A stretch of DNA of 64,000 bases from NCBI GenBank assembly GCA_902560445.1, contig CACELO010000001.1:106968-170967 (forward strand), written 5' to 3'. This DNA comes from an uncultured Candidatus Poseidoniales archaeon (lineage in GTDB: Archaea > Thermoplasmatota > Poseidoniia > Poseidoniales > Thalassarchaeaceae). The number at the start of each line of letters is the position of its first letter. Positions within the stretch are counted from its first letter, which is position 1. A program made the translations under genes and the position numbers. The notes under the pieces are model-generated. The model saw only the letters and a list, made by a program, of their open reading frames with translations, searched no databases and was not told where the DNA came from. Positions 1-9,857 of the stretch are shown here, piece by piece.

Positions 1-1
1 T

Positions 2-1447
2 GATTCGGTAGATATCCCCACCGTTGCCCAAGGAACAGGAATCCATGATTCCTTGGTAGCCGCAGTAGTTCAAGCGGAATTGTTGACTACTCTCCAGGGA
101 GAAGGGCCCTTCACGGTCTTTGCACCTACTGATGATGCATTTACAGCCGCTGGAATCGACTTGGACGCTCTGGATACTGATGAAGGAAAGGCTACCCTAA
201 CTGACATTCTACTCTATCACGTAGTATCAGGCTCAGTCGCCTCATCCGCATTAGTTGATGGAATGATTGCAACTGCAGTGAACGGAGACGATCTGACATT
301 CATAGTCGGTGAAGGAGTAATGGTAAACGACGCAAATGTCATACAAGCAGATGTCCAAGCAAGTAACGGAATAATCCATGTCATTGACAAGGTTCTAATG
401 CCTCCAGTACCGATAACAGAGGCTGATGGTGACATATGCTACAACATGTATACTCACACGATTGAGGCTGGCGCATCCTTCGATGAGTGCATGGCGTACG
501 CCTACTACGAAAACTACGAGATGAATGGTCAGACATTCACCGGTTGTTATAATCTAGTAACTCACACCTTCACTATGGTAAGTCAAGCAGAATGTGAGGC
601 TTACATGTGGACTCCAGCAGTACATATTGTCATGACCGCCCAAGCTACAACAATCCATAATTCGTTAGTAGCCGCACTAGCTCAAGCAGAACTTGCGTCA
701 ACTCTACAGGGTGATGGCCCATTCACGGTTTTCGCACCGACAGACGATGCATTTGCCGAGGCAGGAATCAATCTAACAGCTCTCGATAACGAAGAGGGTA
801 AGGCTTTGCTAACTGATATTTTGCTGTATCACGTAGTAACTGGTGCAGTTCCATCCTCCGCAGTAACCGATGGTATGGTAGCCCCAGCAGTAAATGGCGA
901 CGACTTGACTTTCTCTGTAGGTGAAGGTGTAATGGTCAACGATGCAAATGTCATTTTGGCTGACGTTCCAGCATCAAACGGCGTTATCCACGTCATTGAC
1001 AAGGTCCTGATGCCTCCTGCTGATGTAGTTGATACATCCGAGTGTGACGAGATAATCGGAATAGACGATACAGGCTTGGCATATGATAAGCCATACGTGG
1101 AAGTCGATGTAGGAGCAACCGTATGTTGGATTTGGAACGACGAATCCATGGCCCACAATGTAGCACAGATTGCTAAGGAAGGCGATACTACTCGTTACAT
1201 GAGTGGTGTATACAGTGGTGAATCAATGACAACTGTCGATTACAGATATACCTTCGACATCGATCAAACATTCAACTACATCTGTGAGCCACACGCTACC
1301 TCAGGAATGGCTGGACAGATTGTGGTTGGCGAAGGTTCCATAGTAGAGCCAGAAGAGGAGTCAAACAACACTCCTGGATTCTCTGCTGGGATCGCTGCAT
1401 TGGCAGTCATCGGTGCATTGATGATAGCCGGCCGCAGACTACGCTGA
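2..1447 (+). CDS. Fasciclin-fasciclin-cupredoxin surface protein, 5' end cut by window
   Basis: The reading frame is open to the window edge, so the N-terminus and any signal peptide are missing. Two fasciclin (FAS1) domains are visible, each with the GPFTVFAPTDDAF signature, at about codons 17-125 and 215-340. A Cys-rich linker separates them. A type 1 copper (halocyanin/plastocyanin-like) domain follows: His385, Cys428, His431 and Met436 (counted from base 2) have the usual C-x2-H-x4-M ligand order. The tail has a PGF motif, a hydrophobic stretch and a basic end, as in PGF-CTERM proteins processed by archaeosortase. The protein is probably anchored outside the membrane and may carry electrons or bind copper; its redox partner is not evident here. 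More FAS1 domains may lie upstream. Confidence 0.9.
   Translation, partial: DSVDIPTVAQGTGIHDSLVAAVVQAELLTTLQGEGPFTVFAPTDDAFTAAGIDLDALDTDEGKATLTDILLYHVVSGSVASSALVDGMIATAVNGDDLTFIVGEGVMVNDANVIQADVQASNGIIHVIDKVLMPPVPITEADGDICYNMYTHTIEAGASFDECMAYAYYENYEMNGQTFTGCYNLVTHTFTMVSQAECEAYMWTPAVHIVMTAQATTIHNSLVAALAQAELASTLQGDGPFTVFAPTDDAFAEAGINLTALDNEEGKALLTDILLYHVVTGAVPSSAVTDGMVAPAVNGDDLTFSVGEGVMVNDANVILADVPASNGVIHVIDKVLMPPADVVDTSECDEIIGIDDTGLAYDKPYVEVDVGATVCWIWNDESMAHNVAQIAKEGDTTRYMSGVYSGESMTTVDYRYTFDIDQTFNYICEPHATSGMAGQIVVGEGSIVEPEEESNNTPGFSAGIAALAVIGALMIAGRRLR
420..620 (+). repeat. Tandem Cys micro-repeat between the two fasciclin domains
   Basis: The linker of the fasciclin/cupredoxin protein contains two back-to-back copies of a short pattern, CYN-x2-THT followed after 8-9 residues by EC-x-AY. 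The four cysteines probably form two small disulfide loops. I do not recognise a named domain. A related C...GG-W...C pattern occurs three times in the exported protein at 57314-58573. Confidence 0.55.
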
Positions 1448-1479
1448 ATTTGATGTGAAAATATCAGGACTACGTAACC

Positions 1480-3099
1480 ATGGGATTGGGCAGTTCCGTA
1501 TTCATCTCGAAACTTCGAGATGATACGGCTGTTCAACCCAAACGATGGTTGTATCTTCTTTACGATCAATTAAATCTTGAATTAAATCCCTGGAAAAAAG
1601 AGCCTCCTAAATCAACGGGGATAATACTCATAGAATCTCTGGCAAAGGGGAAATCTAGACCCTATCATAAACAAAAACTAGGACTAATTCTAGCCAATAT
1701 GAGATCCTTTGCACTTGAGACTCAAGAAAAAGGGCACCCAGTTCGCTATATCACTACAAAATCCACTTATTCAGAGGCATTAGAAAAATTGGAAATCCCC
1801 CTGATTCATTGTGTTAATCCAGCAGAACTAAGCACGCGAAAAGAATTGGAGCCATTATTAGTTTCTGGAAGATTACAACAACATCCCCACACAGGTTGGT
1901 TAACTCCTAAAGAATGGTTCATTCAAGAACTGGGATTGAACCCCCCATTTAGGATGGATAAATTCTACAGAAAGTTTAGGAAAGAAACTGGCATACTGAT
2001 GGATGGAAAGGCCCCAATTGGTGGAAAATACAGTTTCGATTCCGAAAATAGAATGCCTTGGAAAGGAGTGCCCATAGCACCAGAAGAACAAAACTTCGAA
2101 CTTTTAGATACTGATTCAGAAGTTGAAGATTTAGTCAATGAAATATTCTATGATCACCCAGGCGAAATAGACCTAAGAAAGATTCCAACGAATCATGAAC
2201 AAGCCTCGCAATCATTGATTTTTGCATTGCAACATCTACCTAATTTCGGACCTTTCGAAGATGCTATGTCCTCCAATAGCAAGGGTCTCTTTCACAGTAG
2301 ATTAGCGGCATTAATCAACATCCACAGGATTATGCCCAAGAAATTGATGCAATCGGTGTTGTCAGCATCAGCCCCAATGAATAGTATAGAAGGATTTGTA
2401 CGACAACTGATTTGGAGAGAGTATGTCAAACATATCCATGATATCACAGATGGTTTCAGATCGATTACAGTGAATAAAACTATGACTGCAAGAAGGGATG
2501 CGATGTGGTACAAGGAATCAGACATGCAAATTTCAACTGATTCCGGGCCACATCCCAATCATCTAAATCAGGTAAACAATTTACCTATGGCTTATTGGAA
2601 TGGAGATTCGGGTTTACACTGTTTAGATACAGTAGTCAATTCGGTGCTAGAAGATGGTTGGACACATCATATTCCTAGGCTGATGGTTCTAGGTAATATT
2701 GCCTCTTTGTTGGACATTAACCCACGTCAACTAACCGATTGGTTTCATGCCGCATTCATTGATGCTTACGATTGGGTTGTTGAACCTAATGTGTTAGGAA
2801 TGGGTACTTTCGCACTAGGAGAATCAATGATGACTAAGCCCTATGTCTCCGGAGCAGCCTATATCAATAGGATGAGTGATTATTGTGAGCAGTGCCAATT
2901 CAATCCAAAAAAGGATTGCCCAATTACAAACCTATACTGGGATTTCATTTCTAGGCACTCAAACGCCTTCAGAAGTAACCACAGGATGTCGATGCCATTA
3001 CGTAACTCAGAGAGACGTGACGTCACGAAAAAAGACGAAGATGCAAAAGTGTTTCGAGATTGGTCTAGACGCTTGGGGTCCAACCAAAAGTGTCCCTAG
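1480..3099 (+). CDS. Iron-sulfur cryptochrome/photolyase (DPRP / FeS-BCP family)
   Basis: This 539-residue protein matches the deoxyribodipyrimidine photolyase-related (PF04244) family, the (6-4)-type bacterial photolyases and CryPro proteins that carry an FeS cluster. Four cysteines, Cys381, Cys469, Cys472 and Cys480, lie near the C-terminus. The spacing of 88 and then 3 residues equals that of the cluster ligands of Agrobacterium PhrB. The C-terminal half has the FAD-binding helical pattern (RQLIWREYVKHIH, GWTHHIPRLMVLGNIA). It is expected to repair UV photoproducts with light or to act as a photoreceptor, which suits a sunlit-ocean organism. Its 3' end overlaps the convergent aminotransferase gene by 35 bp. 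Confidence 0.9.
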   Translation: MGLGSSVFISKLRDDTAVQPKRWLYLLYDQLNLELNPWKKEPPKSTGIILIESLAKGKSRPYHKQKLGLILANMRSFALETQEKGHPVRYITTKSTYSEALEKLEIPLIHCVNPAELSTRKELEPLLVSGRLQQHPHTGWLTPKEWFIQELGLNPPFRMDKFYRKFRKETGILMDGKAPIGGKYSFDSENRMPWKGVPIAPEEQNFELLDTDSEVEDLVNEIFYDHPGEIDLRKIPTNHEQASQSLIFALQHLPNFGPFEDAMSSNSKGLFHSRLAALINIHRIMPKKLMQSVLSASAPMNSIEGFVRQLIWREYVKHIHDITDGFRSITVNKTMTARRDAMWYKESDMQISTDSGPHPNHLNQVNNLPMAYWNGDSGLHCLDTVVNSVLEDGWTHHIPRLMVLGNIASLLDINPRQLTDWFHAAFIDAYDWVVEPNVLGMGTFALGESMMTKPYVSGAAYINRMSDYCEQCQFNPKKDCPITNLYWDFISRHSNAFRSNHRMSMPLRNSERRDVTKKDEDAKVFRDWSRRLGSNQKCP

Positions 3100-4102
3100 T
3101 CCGCCCTTCTTGAATTGCTGTTAGAGCATCATAGAGTTGCTCGGTGATGGCACCTACTTCTCCATCACAATAATTCGCGATATTACCGCCATGTTCAATT
3201 GAACCAATCGGAGAAATTACAGCAGCTGTACCAGCACAAAATGCTTCATCAGCATCCATTGCAAAATCGATGTCTACCTTAGTCTCGAGAACTTGGTAAC
3301 CTAGACTTCGAGCCAATTCGATAATCGAAAGTCGAGTAATTCCTGGAAGGATAGTTCCGGTTAACTCAGGAGTATAGAGGACTTTATCCTTGATACAAAA
3401 GAAGTTGGCTGCACCAACTTCTTCGACATAGCGATGATTGACAGCATCAAGATAGATAATCTCAGCATACCCGTCAGCTTTTGCGTTCTTTGAAGGCATC
3501 ATTCCCGGCGCATAGTTTCCAATTGCCTTTACGCCACCAGAGCCACCCGGTGCGGCTCTATGGAATTCATCTGAGACCTTGAGTGAAATCGGATTCAATC
3601 CTCCTTTGAAGTAGGGTCCAACTGGAACCACGTACACCAAGAATGTGTATTCGGGTGCAGGAGCTACTCCAAGGATTGAGCCATTTCCAAAGACTAGAGG
3701 CCTGATGTATAATTCCCCTCGGCCAGTAGGTGGTAGCCATCTTAGATTCTCCTGAACAACGAGGTGAACTGCATCGAGGAACATTTCTTCTGGCACAACT
3801 GGCATACCTAGTCGCTTACAGCCATCTTGAGCGCGCCTTGCATTCAATTCCGGACGGAATAGTAGAACTCTACCGTCTTCGGCTCTTCTAGCCTTCATTC
3901 CTTCGAATAATCCCTGTCCATAGTTGATTACTCCAGCAGCGGGTGATATCGAGAGATATTGAAAATCTTGCATAACCCCAGGCTCCCATTCCTCTCCTTG
4001 TTTGCAAGTTGCAATATACATCCTGTCGGTTTCAGTGAAACTGAAAGTGAGGCTATCCCAATCAATGGAAGGTTCGCCATCTGACTCGGTCTCCTCCATC
4101 AT
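3065..4102 (-). CDS. ilvE: Branched-chain amino acid aminotransferase
   Basis: This is a class IV PLP aminotransferase that interconverts Val/Leu/Ile and their 2-oxo acids. The length and the N-terminal motifs (GVINYGQGLFEGMKA, RPELNARR) match the BCAT2-like branch. The PLP lysine is in GGVKAIGNYAPG (Lys207 counted from the TTG at 4147). An in-frame TTG at 4147 would add 15 residues. The ATG pair at 4102 is preferred because a GGTG Shine-Dalgarno core sits just upstream. The gene is divergent from polB and convergent, with a 35-bp overlap, with the photolyase. Confidence 0.92.
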   Translation of the reverse strand: MMEETESDGEPSIDWDSLTFSFTETDRMYIATCKQGEEWEPGVMQDFQYLSISPAAGVINYGQGLFEGMKARRAEDGRVLLFRPELNARRAQDGCKRLGMPVVPEEMFLDAVHLVVQENLRWLPPTGRGELYIRPLVFGNGSILGVAPAPEYTFLVYVVPVGPYFKGGLNPISLKVSDEFHRAAPGGSGGVKAIGNYAPGMMPSKNAKADGYAEIIYLDAVNHRYVEEVGAANFFCIKDKVLYTPELTGTILPGITRLSIIELARSLGYQVLETKVDIDFAMDADEAFCAGTAAVISPIGSIEHGGNIANYCDGEVGAITEQLYDALTAIQEGRTRDTFGWTPSV

Positions 4103-4235
4103 TGGCGCACCATCTGATATACAGGGGGACGACTCGGCTTTCAACAATTTCTAATAAATCATCTCAAACTGCGGTTCCAGGCCCTCACACAAGGGTTGAT
4201 TGCTGACTCTATTTCCCTCTGAGCAGGGTATCGTA

Positions 4236-6866
4236 ATGCGATGGGGTGGAGAGGTTTGTATCGTCTCCGGAGATAATCGCGCCTGGGGTACATCGAATAA
4301 TCCGAAAACCGTAATTGAACTATGGTGTCGTTCTCGTGAAGGACACTCAGTAGTATTACTTGTGAACGGTCTTTCGCCATATCTTGAAATTTCAGACAGT
4401 CAAACAATAGGAGATCAAGAACCAACAAAATCACTTGAAGTGGTTTCCCAAATGTCTGAAGTTACTGAACCACCAACTTCTGTGGGAAAGAAACTATCCC
4501 AAGATGGAGAGTGGAGGAATCATTACAAAGTGGTGGTTAGAGATACAAGATTTGTTAGAAACCTCAGAAATAGATTGATTGAAAATGGATGGACAGTAAC
4601 CAGCGCAGATATTTTATTCGTTCATAGATTATTGTTAGATTATGATTTAGGTCCCCATATTGCAACTAATGGCGAAGTGTTGTGGGCGGGTCCACGCGCA
4701 CCTTCTGAATTTGCAAACAAGTTTGAGGGTAAACGAGTCGAGGCAGCAGAGAATATTCGTGACATAGGTGGCTCAGGGCTCTACCCTTGTGATATGGTAA
4801 TCTCCTGTAATGTAGCAGATTTATCACCGACTAATCCATTTCCAACCCCATTCGTAACCCTTTCATTAGATCTTGAGACTAGCGTTCGTCACAATACCAT
4901 ACTCTGCGCTGCGGTAGTAGTAGCCAGAGGTGAGCAACGTACAGAGTATGAGTTCCGTGGTTCTGAAAAAGATATTCTGGAAGGAATGACCAGACTAGTT
5001 AGAGATGAAGATCCAGATTTCATTACTGGCTATAATATTGATAATTTCGATCTACCCAGAGTCATTGAACGCGCAGAGGAAAACGCAGGTCGCTCAAAAT
5101 TCGAACAGGCTGCATTGTGCGGCTGGGGCAGAGTACCTGCGATTGAGAGTGAAGCGAAGAGGCTCAGCCCAAATCGAGCTATCAATCGAGTTTGGCGGCT
5201 AACTGGTAGAATACCAATGGATGCTTGGTGGCAGGTTCGACAAACCCTCCGTCCTGAAAGAGAATCTCTTCGCTTTGTTGCAAACATGCTGTGGCCGGAG
5301 GCAGAAGATAAACAGAAACTCGATATTGATGCAAGCCAAATGGACGAAGAATGGGCTGCTAGACCCGATGAAGTCATGGAATATTGTGTCAGAGATACTC
5401 ATCTTCCTCTCGATATACTCGGTCACTTACAATCTGTAAAGCGTAAAGAAGCCCTAGCAGCGGTCGCAAAAACTACCGTTGAGACCGCCGCAGCCGGCAC
5501 GACCAGTCAATGGATAGACTCGCTTGTTATTCGCTTAGCAGACAGTAAAAATGTCGCAGTTCCAATGACTCAATCCGGTCCACGTCGCCGCGACCAAATC
5601 GCGGGAGGCTATGTCCACGAAGTCGAGCCAGGACTCAAACCATGGGTGGCTGTACTCGATTTCAAATCGATGTATCCATCAATCATGATTTCCCAGAATA
5701 TCTGCTCAACAACTCTGGTCAGAGATGGGAGCAAGGAAAAAACTCACAATGTATCTCCCGAAAAAACAGCACGATACGTTTCTTTTGACGAACGTAAAGG
5801 CCTAGTTCCTCGTTTGTTGAGCGAATTGATGGAACAGCGTGATTATCATAAATCCGAGTTGAAAAAGGCCCGTGAAACCGGTGATGAAGAAGTGGCTTTT
5901 CTTCATGACCAATTACAATATGCGGTAAAGATTCTAATGAATTCATTCTACGGAGTATTTGCGTCCTCTTTCTATCGTTTCACCCATCCACTTTTGGGAG
6001 CGAGTATTACTGAATGGGCTCGACACAATATTCGCACGATAATCGAAAATGTCGAGAGTGATGAACACGATGTTGTATATTCTGACACAGACTCAATTTT
6101 TGTCAAGGCACCAGTTGAGCCTGATTCACCAATTAATCGTCCACCAGAGAATTCCTTGGCGCTTGAACATTGGAAAAATGCTAGAAAAGAGACTCTAGAT
6201 TTTGGTAATTCACTGGCTGATAGATTTACCAAAGAAGGTGCTGAATTAGAATTTGAGACCGCCCTCTCAGCCTTCTTCTCTCATGGTGCAAAAAAGCGCT
6301 ATGTCGGTCGAGTAGTTTGGCCTCGCGAAGAGATGTTGATTCGAGGCTATGAGGTCCGTCGTACGGATTCATTCCGCCTACTAACCAGCACCATGACCGA
6401 GATGTTTGAATTGATTCTATCTAATGAAGAATCATCTGCGGTAGAGTTGTCCAAATCAGTGATCGATGACATAAGGAATAGGCGCGTAGAAGCCAGCGAC
6501 TTGGTAATTTCTCGTTCTTGCAAAGGTAATCTAAGGAAAGATGGAACCGTAGATTTTCAGAAGGTCTACAAGAATCCAGATTCTCTACCTTACGTGCGCG
6601 CGGCCAAACAAAGAATCGCCGCAGGATTGGGCTTCACACCTGGAATGAAAGTAGGTTGGATTGTTACTAATGGCAAAACCTCTCCAATGACAGTTCAAGC
6701 TTGGATGGTTGACGAATTGGAAGTAGAGCCACCAGAGTATGATCCAGAGTTCTACGCTAAGCGTTTGGCTACTGCGTTAGGCAGGGTAACAGAGGCCTTT
6801 GGTTGGAACAACAAGAAATTACTAGAACATGACCCTAAACAGCAAACTCTCGAGGGTTTCTGGTGA
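4236..6866 (+). CDS. polB: Family B DNA polymerase with C-terminal PIP box
   Basis: This is an 876-residue replicative or repair polymerase. The proofreading exonuclease motifs are all present: Exo I DLET at residues 212-215, Exo II YNIDNFDLPR and Exo III YCVRDTHLPLD. The polymerase motifs are also present: A, DFKSMYPS, starting at Asp475; B, KILMNSFYG; and C, YSDTDS, with Asp617 and Asp619. The last eight residues, QQTLEGFW, form a PCNA-interacting (PIP) box. A TTG at 4200 is in frame, but the ATG at 4236 gives a normal N-terminus. The gene is divergently arranged with ilvE, with about 130 bp between the two chosen starts. I see no intein. Confidence 0.96.
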   Translation: MRWGGEVCIVSGDNRAWGTSNNPKTVIELWCRSREGHSVVLLVNGLSPYLEISDSQTIGDQEPTKSLEVVSQMSEVTEPPTSVGKKLSQDGEWRNHYKVVVRDTRFVRNLRNRLIENGWTVTSADILFVHRLLLDYDLGPHIATNGEVLWAGPRAPSEFANKFEGKRVEAAENIRDIGGSGLYPCDMVISCNVADLSPTNPFPTPFVTLSLDLETSVRHNTILCAAVVVARGEQRTEYEFRGSEKDILEGMTRLVRDEDPDFITGYNIDNFDLPRVIERAEENAGRSKFEQAALCGWGRVPAIESEAKRLSPNRAINRVWRLTGRIPMDAWWQVRQTLRPERESLRFVANMLWPEAEDKQKLDIDASQMDEEWAARPDEVMEYCVRDTHLPLDILGHLQSVKRKEALAAVAKTTVETAAAGTTSQWIDSLVIRLADSKNVAVPMTQSGPRRRDQIAGGYVHEVEPGLKPWVAVLDFKSMYPSIMISQNICSTTLVRDGSKEKTHNVSPEKTARYVSFDERKGLVPRLLSELMEQRDYHKSELKKARETGDEEVAFLHDQLQYAVKILMNSFYGVFASSFYRFTHPLLGASITEWARHNIRTIIENVESDEHDVVYSDTDSIFVKAPVEPDSPINRPPENSLALEHWKNARKETLDFGNSLADRFTKEGAELEFETALSAFFSHGAKKRYVGRVVWPREEMLIRGYEVRRTDSFRLLTSTMTEMFELILSNEESSAVELSKSVIDDIRNRRVEASDLVISRSCKGNLRKDGTVDFQKVYKNPDSLPYVRAAKQRIAAGLGFTPGMKVGWIVTNGKTSPMTVQAWMVDELEVEPPEYDPEFYAKRLATALGRVTEAFGWNNKKLLEHDPKQQTLEGFW

Positions 6867-6887
6867 TTACGGGAATCCGTAGGGTTG

Positions 6888-8093
6888 ATGATGACCCCCT
6901 TCACACCCTTGACCATGAGAGGAGCGGGTGGATTGGCCCCGATGGTAGTATTACTAATGCTCAGTGCTGCTTTTGCGGGTTGTTTGGAAACCTTCAGTTT
7001 GAACGGAGCCCCAAGTGCCAAAATGAGTATTGATCCAGATGGTTCTGTGCGTGCAGGTGAATCGATTACCTTTAGCGCAGTAGGCTCTTCTGACCCAGAC
7101 GCAGATGCTCTAACTTTCACTTGGGATTTCGGCGATGGAAACCTCGGTGACGGCTTGACAACAAGCCATTCCTATTCACAACCTGGAGATTATATGGTTA
7201 CTCTAACCGTAAGTGATGGAAATTACGACACTTCGGTTAGTGACACAATTTCTGTAATTGATTCCTCAGCCAGAGAGCCGAAAGCCGAGATAACTACCGC
7301 AAAGGATGATGATTGTGATAGTGAAGATGCACCTGCTGGCTCCTTTGTACTAATATGGGTGTGTGAATCTAAGGAAGAAGATGATCGAAGCATAACTGTC
7401 GAAACCACAGTCACACTAGATGGTTCTGAATCTTGGGCGGGGTGTAATCCAGATAATTCAGATTGTTACGCTGAGGAATATCTAGTGTCTTGGGAATGGG
7501 ATCTCGACTTAGATACAGACTCTGATGAAGATGGAGACCCAGAGAATGATGTTGATGCAACTGGAGAAACCGTCACTCTTGAGGATATGCCGGCCGGTTC
7601 ATGGGACATCAAGTTGATAGTTACCGACAACAATGGCCTGATAGACTCTGACGAATCTACTCTTTACATCAACTACAGAGGGACTTGGTCTGACTTCGTC
7701 ATCGATCGAAGATATCAGGATCCTGTAATCATGACTTGGGATTATCCTGTAACATACGATAAAGATGGACAGAATAAGATTCGTTACCTCAGGACCAAGC
7801 TAACCTACCCCGCTGAGGATGGGGACCAACCATTTGGTGGGGTTGATACTGAGAACAAACTCGACTTATTCATCTTCAATGAGACTGATGAAGAGGTCGC
7901 CAACACCACCGGTGTCGGTGATGATAACAGAAACGCCGGTGATTGTCAGTCGGATGACCGCTGTGTTTGGCTAGTAATTGGTGGGTCGACCGTAAGGGGA
8001 TTTGAACCGGGTACTTGGTCTGTAGATCTACAGAATGAGAAGACACATAACACAGAGATCAAGAGTTTGATGATTGAATTGCAATATCGATGA
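6888..8093 (+). CDS. PKD-domain lipoprotein
   Basis: The N-terminus is a lipoprotein signal ending in a lipobox-like AAFAGC, so the mature protein probably begins with a lipid-modified Cys. A PKD domain follows (residues about 45-125, with the WDFGDG and GDYMVTLTVSDG signatures). A second, acidic beta-sandwich region contains several Cys pairs and Asp/Glu runs. The C-terminal ~130 residues (GTWSVDLQN, IELQYR) resemble the jelly-roll tail of P-type or pre-peptidase C-terminal domains, but the match is weak. The role is probably surface binding; the ligand is unknown. The start is one of two adjacent ATGs (6888 or 6891), 22 bp after polB. Confidence 0.75.
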   Translation: MMTPFTPLTMRGAGGLAPMVVLLMLSAAFAGCLETFSLNGAPSAKMSIDPDGSVRAGESITFSAVGSSDPDADALTFTWDFGDGNLGDGLTTSHSYSQPGDYMVTLTVSDGNYDTSVSDTISVIDSSAREPKAEITTAKDDDCDSEDAPAGSFVLIWVCESKEEDDRSITVETTVTLDGSESWAGCNPDNSDCYAEEYLVSWEWDLDLDTDSDEDGDPENDVDATGETVTLEDMPAGSWDIKLIVTDNNGLIDSDESTLYINYRGTWSDFVIDRRYQDPVIMTWDYPVTYDKDGQNKIRYLRTKLTYPAEDGDQPFGGVDTENKLDLFIFNETDEEVANTTGVGDDNRNAGDCQSDDRCVWLVIGGSTVRGFEPGTWSVDLQNEKTHNTEIKSLMIELQYR

Positions 8094-8171
8094 ACTGCGC
8101 CGAAGAAGCATACCTGTTATTCGATTCAATTGATGCCTTCCCTAGGGGGAGAGATTCAAATAGGCATCATT

Positions 8172-8199
8172 GGTCGGCGGGCCACACTTAGAGGTGGAT
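8172..8199 (+). promoter_or_regulatory. EF-1alpha leader: GGTCGGCGGG element and GAGGTG ribosome binding site
   Basis: GGTCGGCGGG lies at 8172-8181 and begins 31 bases before the start codon. The Shine-Dalgarno core GAGGTG lies at 8191-8196 with a six-base spacer. The same ten-base element, also 31 bases before its ATG, precedes the FKBP gene (43549-43558). Whether it is transcribed leader or core promoter is not known. Confidence 0.5.
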
Positions 8200-8202
8200 A
8201 TT

Positions 8203-9486
8203 ATGGGCTCACAGTGGGAAGATAAAAGCAAACCGCACCTTAACATCGTGTTTATTGGACACGTAGATCACGGAAAGTCAACAACCGTAGGACGTTTACT
8301 CCTTGACACAGGTCACATCGAAGCACACGTTATTGAAAAGAACGAACAGTTAGCATCCGATGCAGGAAAGGCCGGATTCGGTCTTGCTTACGTTATGGAT
8401 GGTTTGAAAGAAGAGCGCGAGCGTGGTATTACTATCGACGTCGCGCACAAGGAACTTTTCACTCCTAACTATTATTTCACAATCATCGATGCTCCTGGAC
8501 ACCGTGATTTCGTAAAGAACATGATTACTGGAACCAGTCAGGCCGATGCAGCTGTTCTACTCTGTGCTGCTAACGACGGAGTCAACGCTCAGACACGAGA
8601 ACACGCTTTCTTGGCTAAGGTTCTTGGAGTCAAGCAATTAATCGTCAACGTCAACAAGATGGACATCAGTGGTGTAGATTACTCAGAAGCAAAGTACAAC
8701 GAAACCGTAGCAGAAGTTGATCAACTGCTGAAGCTATCTGGATTCAATCCAGCCGATGTACCGAAGATACCATGCTCCTCATTCAACGGAGAGAACCTCT
8801 TCAACAAGTCTGACAACATGCCTTGGTACAAGGGACCTACTCTATTCGAAGCAATAGATGGAATACAAATGCCACCCAAGCCGACAGACAGGCCACTCAG
8901 GCTACCAGTCCAAGATGTCTACAAGATCAGCGGAATTGGAACAGTTCCAGTCGGTAAGGTAGAGACCGGTGTTCTCGAGAGAGGGAAGACGGTAGTCTTC
9001 AACCCAAGCCAGAAGTCTGCTGAAGTAAAGGACATCGAAATGCACCACACAAGTCACGCAAAGGCAGAGCCTGGTGATAACGTCGGATTCAACGTTCGTG
9101 GACTCGCAGCTAACGACATCCGAAGAGGAGACGTAGCTGGTTACGGTGATAGCGAGCCTATGTTTGTCAGACACGACGAGACATTCGTTGGTCAGATTGC
9201 ACTTATGGAGATTCCAAAGGCAATTGGCGCAGGATATACTCCTGTCTTCCACGCGCACACCGCTCAGGTAGCAGTTCGCTTCGTAGAACTTCTAGAGAAC
9301 ACAAAGACAAAGGAAGCTAACCCACCGTTCCTCAAGACTGGTGACCAAGCACTAGTTCGATTTGCTCCAACAAAGCCAATGGCAATTGAGCAAATGGATA
9401 CATTCCCAGAGTTGTCAAGATTCGCTATCCGTGACATGGGTAAGACCGTGGCTGCTGGCGTTTGTTTGAAGATTGACAAGAAGTGA
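8203..9486 (+). CDS. tuf: Translation elongation factor 1-alpha (aEF1A)
   Basis: This GTPase delivers aminoacyl-tRNA to the ribosome. The G motifs are GHVDHGKST (G1), DAPGH (G3) and NKMD (G4), followed by the two beta-barrel domains; the protein has 427 residues. The start is the ATG at 8203, exactly six bases after a GAGGTG Shine-Dalgarno core. The TTG at 8170 would add 11 residues unlike the family. The gene is followed after 36 bp by rps10, the conserved archaeal tuf-rps10 pair. The 5' leader holds a GGTCGGCGGG element that is also found before the FKBP gene at 43580. Confidence 0.98.
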   Translation: MGSQWEDKSKPHLNIVFIGHVDHGKSTTVGRLLLDTGHIEAHVIEKNEQLASDAGKAGFGLAYVMDGLKEERERGITIDVAHKELFTPNYYFTIIDAPGHRDFVKNMITGTSQADAAVLLCAANDGVNAQTREHAFLAKVLGVKQLIVNVNKMDISGVDYSEAKYNETVAEVDQLLKLSGFNPADVPKIPCSSFNGENLFNKSDNMPWYKGPTLFEAIDGIQMPPKPTDRPLRLPVQDVYKISGIGTVPVGKVETGVLERGKTVVFNPSQKSAEVKDIEMHHTSHAKAEPGDNVGFNVRGLAANDIRRGDVAGYGDSEPMFVRHDETFVGQIALMEIPKAIGAGYTPVFHAHTAQVAVRFVELLENTKTKEANPPFLKTGDQALVRFAPTKPMAIEQMDTFPELSRFAIRDMGKTVAAGVCLKIDKK

Positions 9487-9522
9487 ATTGGTAACAAAGG
9501 CTGAGGACTCGGAGAGGGGACT

Positions 9523-9852
9523 ATGGCCGTTATCACCAAAATCAAGTTGACTGGTGAAAACCACCAAGATGTCGACATGGTTTGTGGACAGATTAAGGCA
9601 ATTTGTGATGAGACAGGTGTCGACCTACGTGGTCCAATCCCACTCCCAACTCGCAAATTGGTAGTTCCATGCCGTAAGAGTCCAGATGGTGAAGGCGCTG
9701 AAACATGGGATCACTGGGAAATGCGAATACACAAGCGACTTCTGGAACTTGTGACATCCGCTGCCAAGGACGAGAAGGCGCTACGACGAGTCCTTCGTCT
9801 AGACTATCCTGACTCGGTTACAATCGAGTTGTCTCTAAGGCACCTAGGTTGA
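9523..9852 (+). CDS. rps10: 30S ribosomal protein uS10
   Basis: At 109 residues this has the usual archaeal S10 length, and it ends with the family pattern VTIELSLRHLG. S10 sits in the small-subunit head near the A site. It is co-directional with tuf, 36 bp downstream, with a purine-rich GGAGAGGGG Shine-Dalgarno just before the ATG, so the two are very likely co-transcribed. It converges with the peptidase gene, leaving only five bases between the stop codons. Confidence 0.97.
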   Translation: MAVITKIKLTGENHQDVDMVCGQIKAICDETGVDLRGPIPLPTRKLVVPCRKSPDGEGAETWDHWEMRIHKRLLELVTSAAKDEKALRRVLRLDYPDSVTIELSLRHLG

Positions 9853-9857
9853 TTCCA

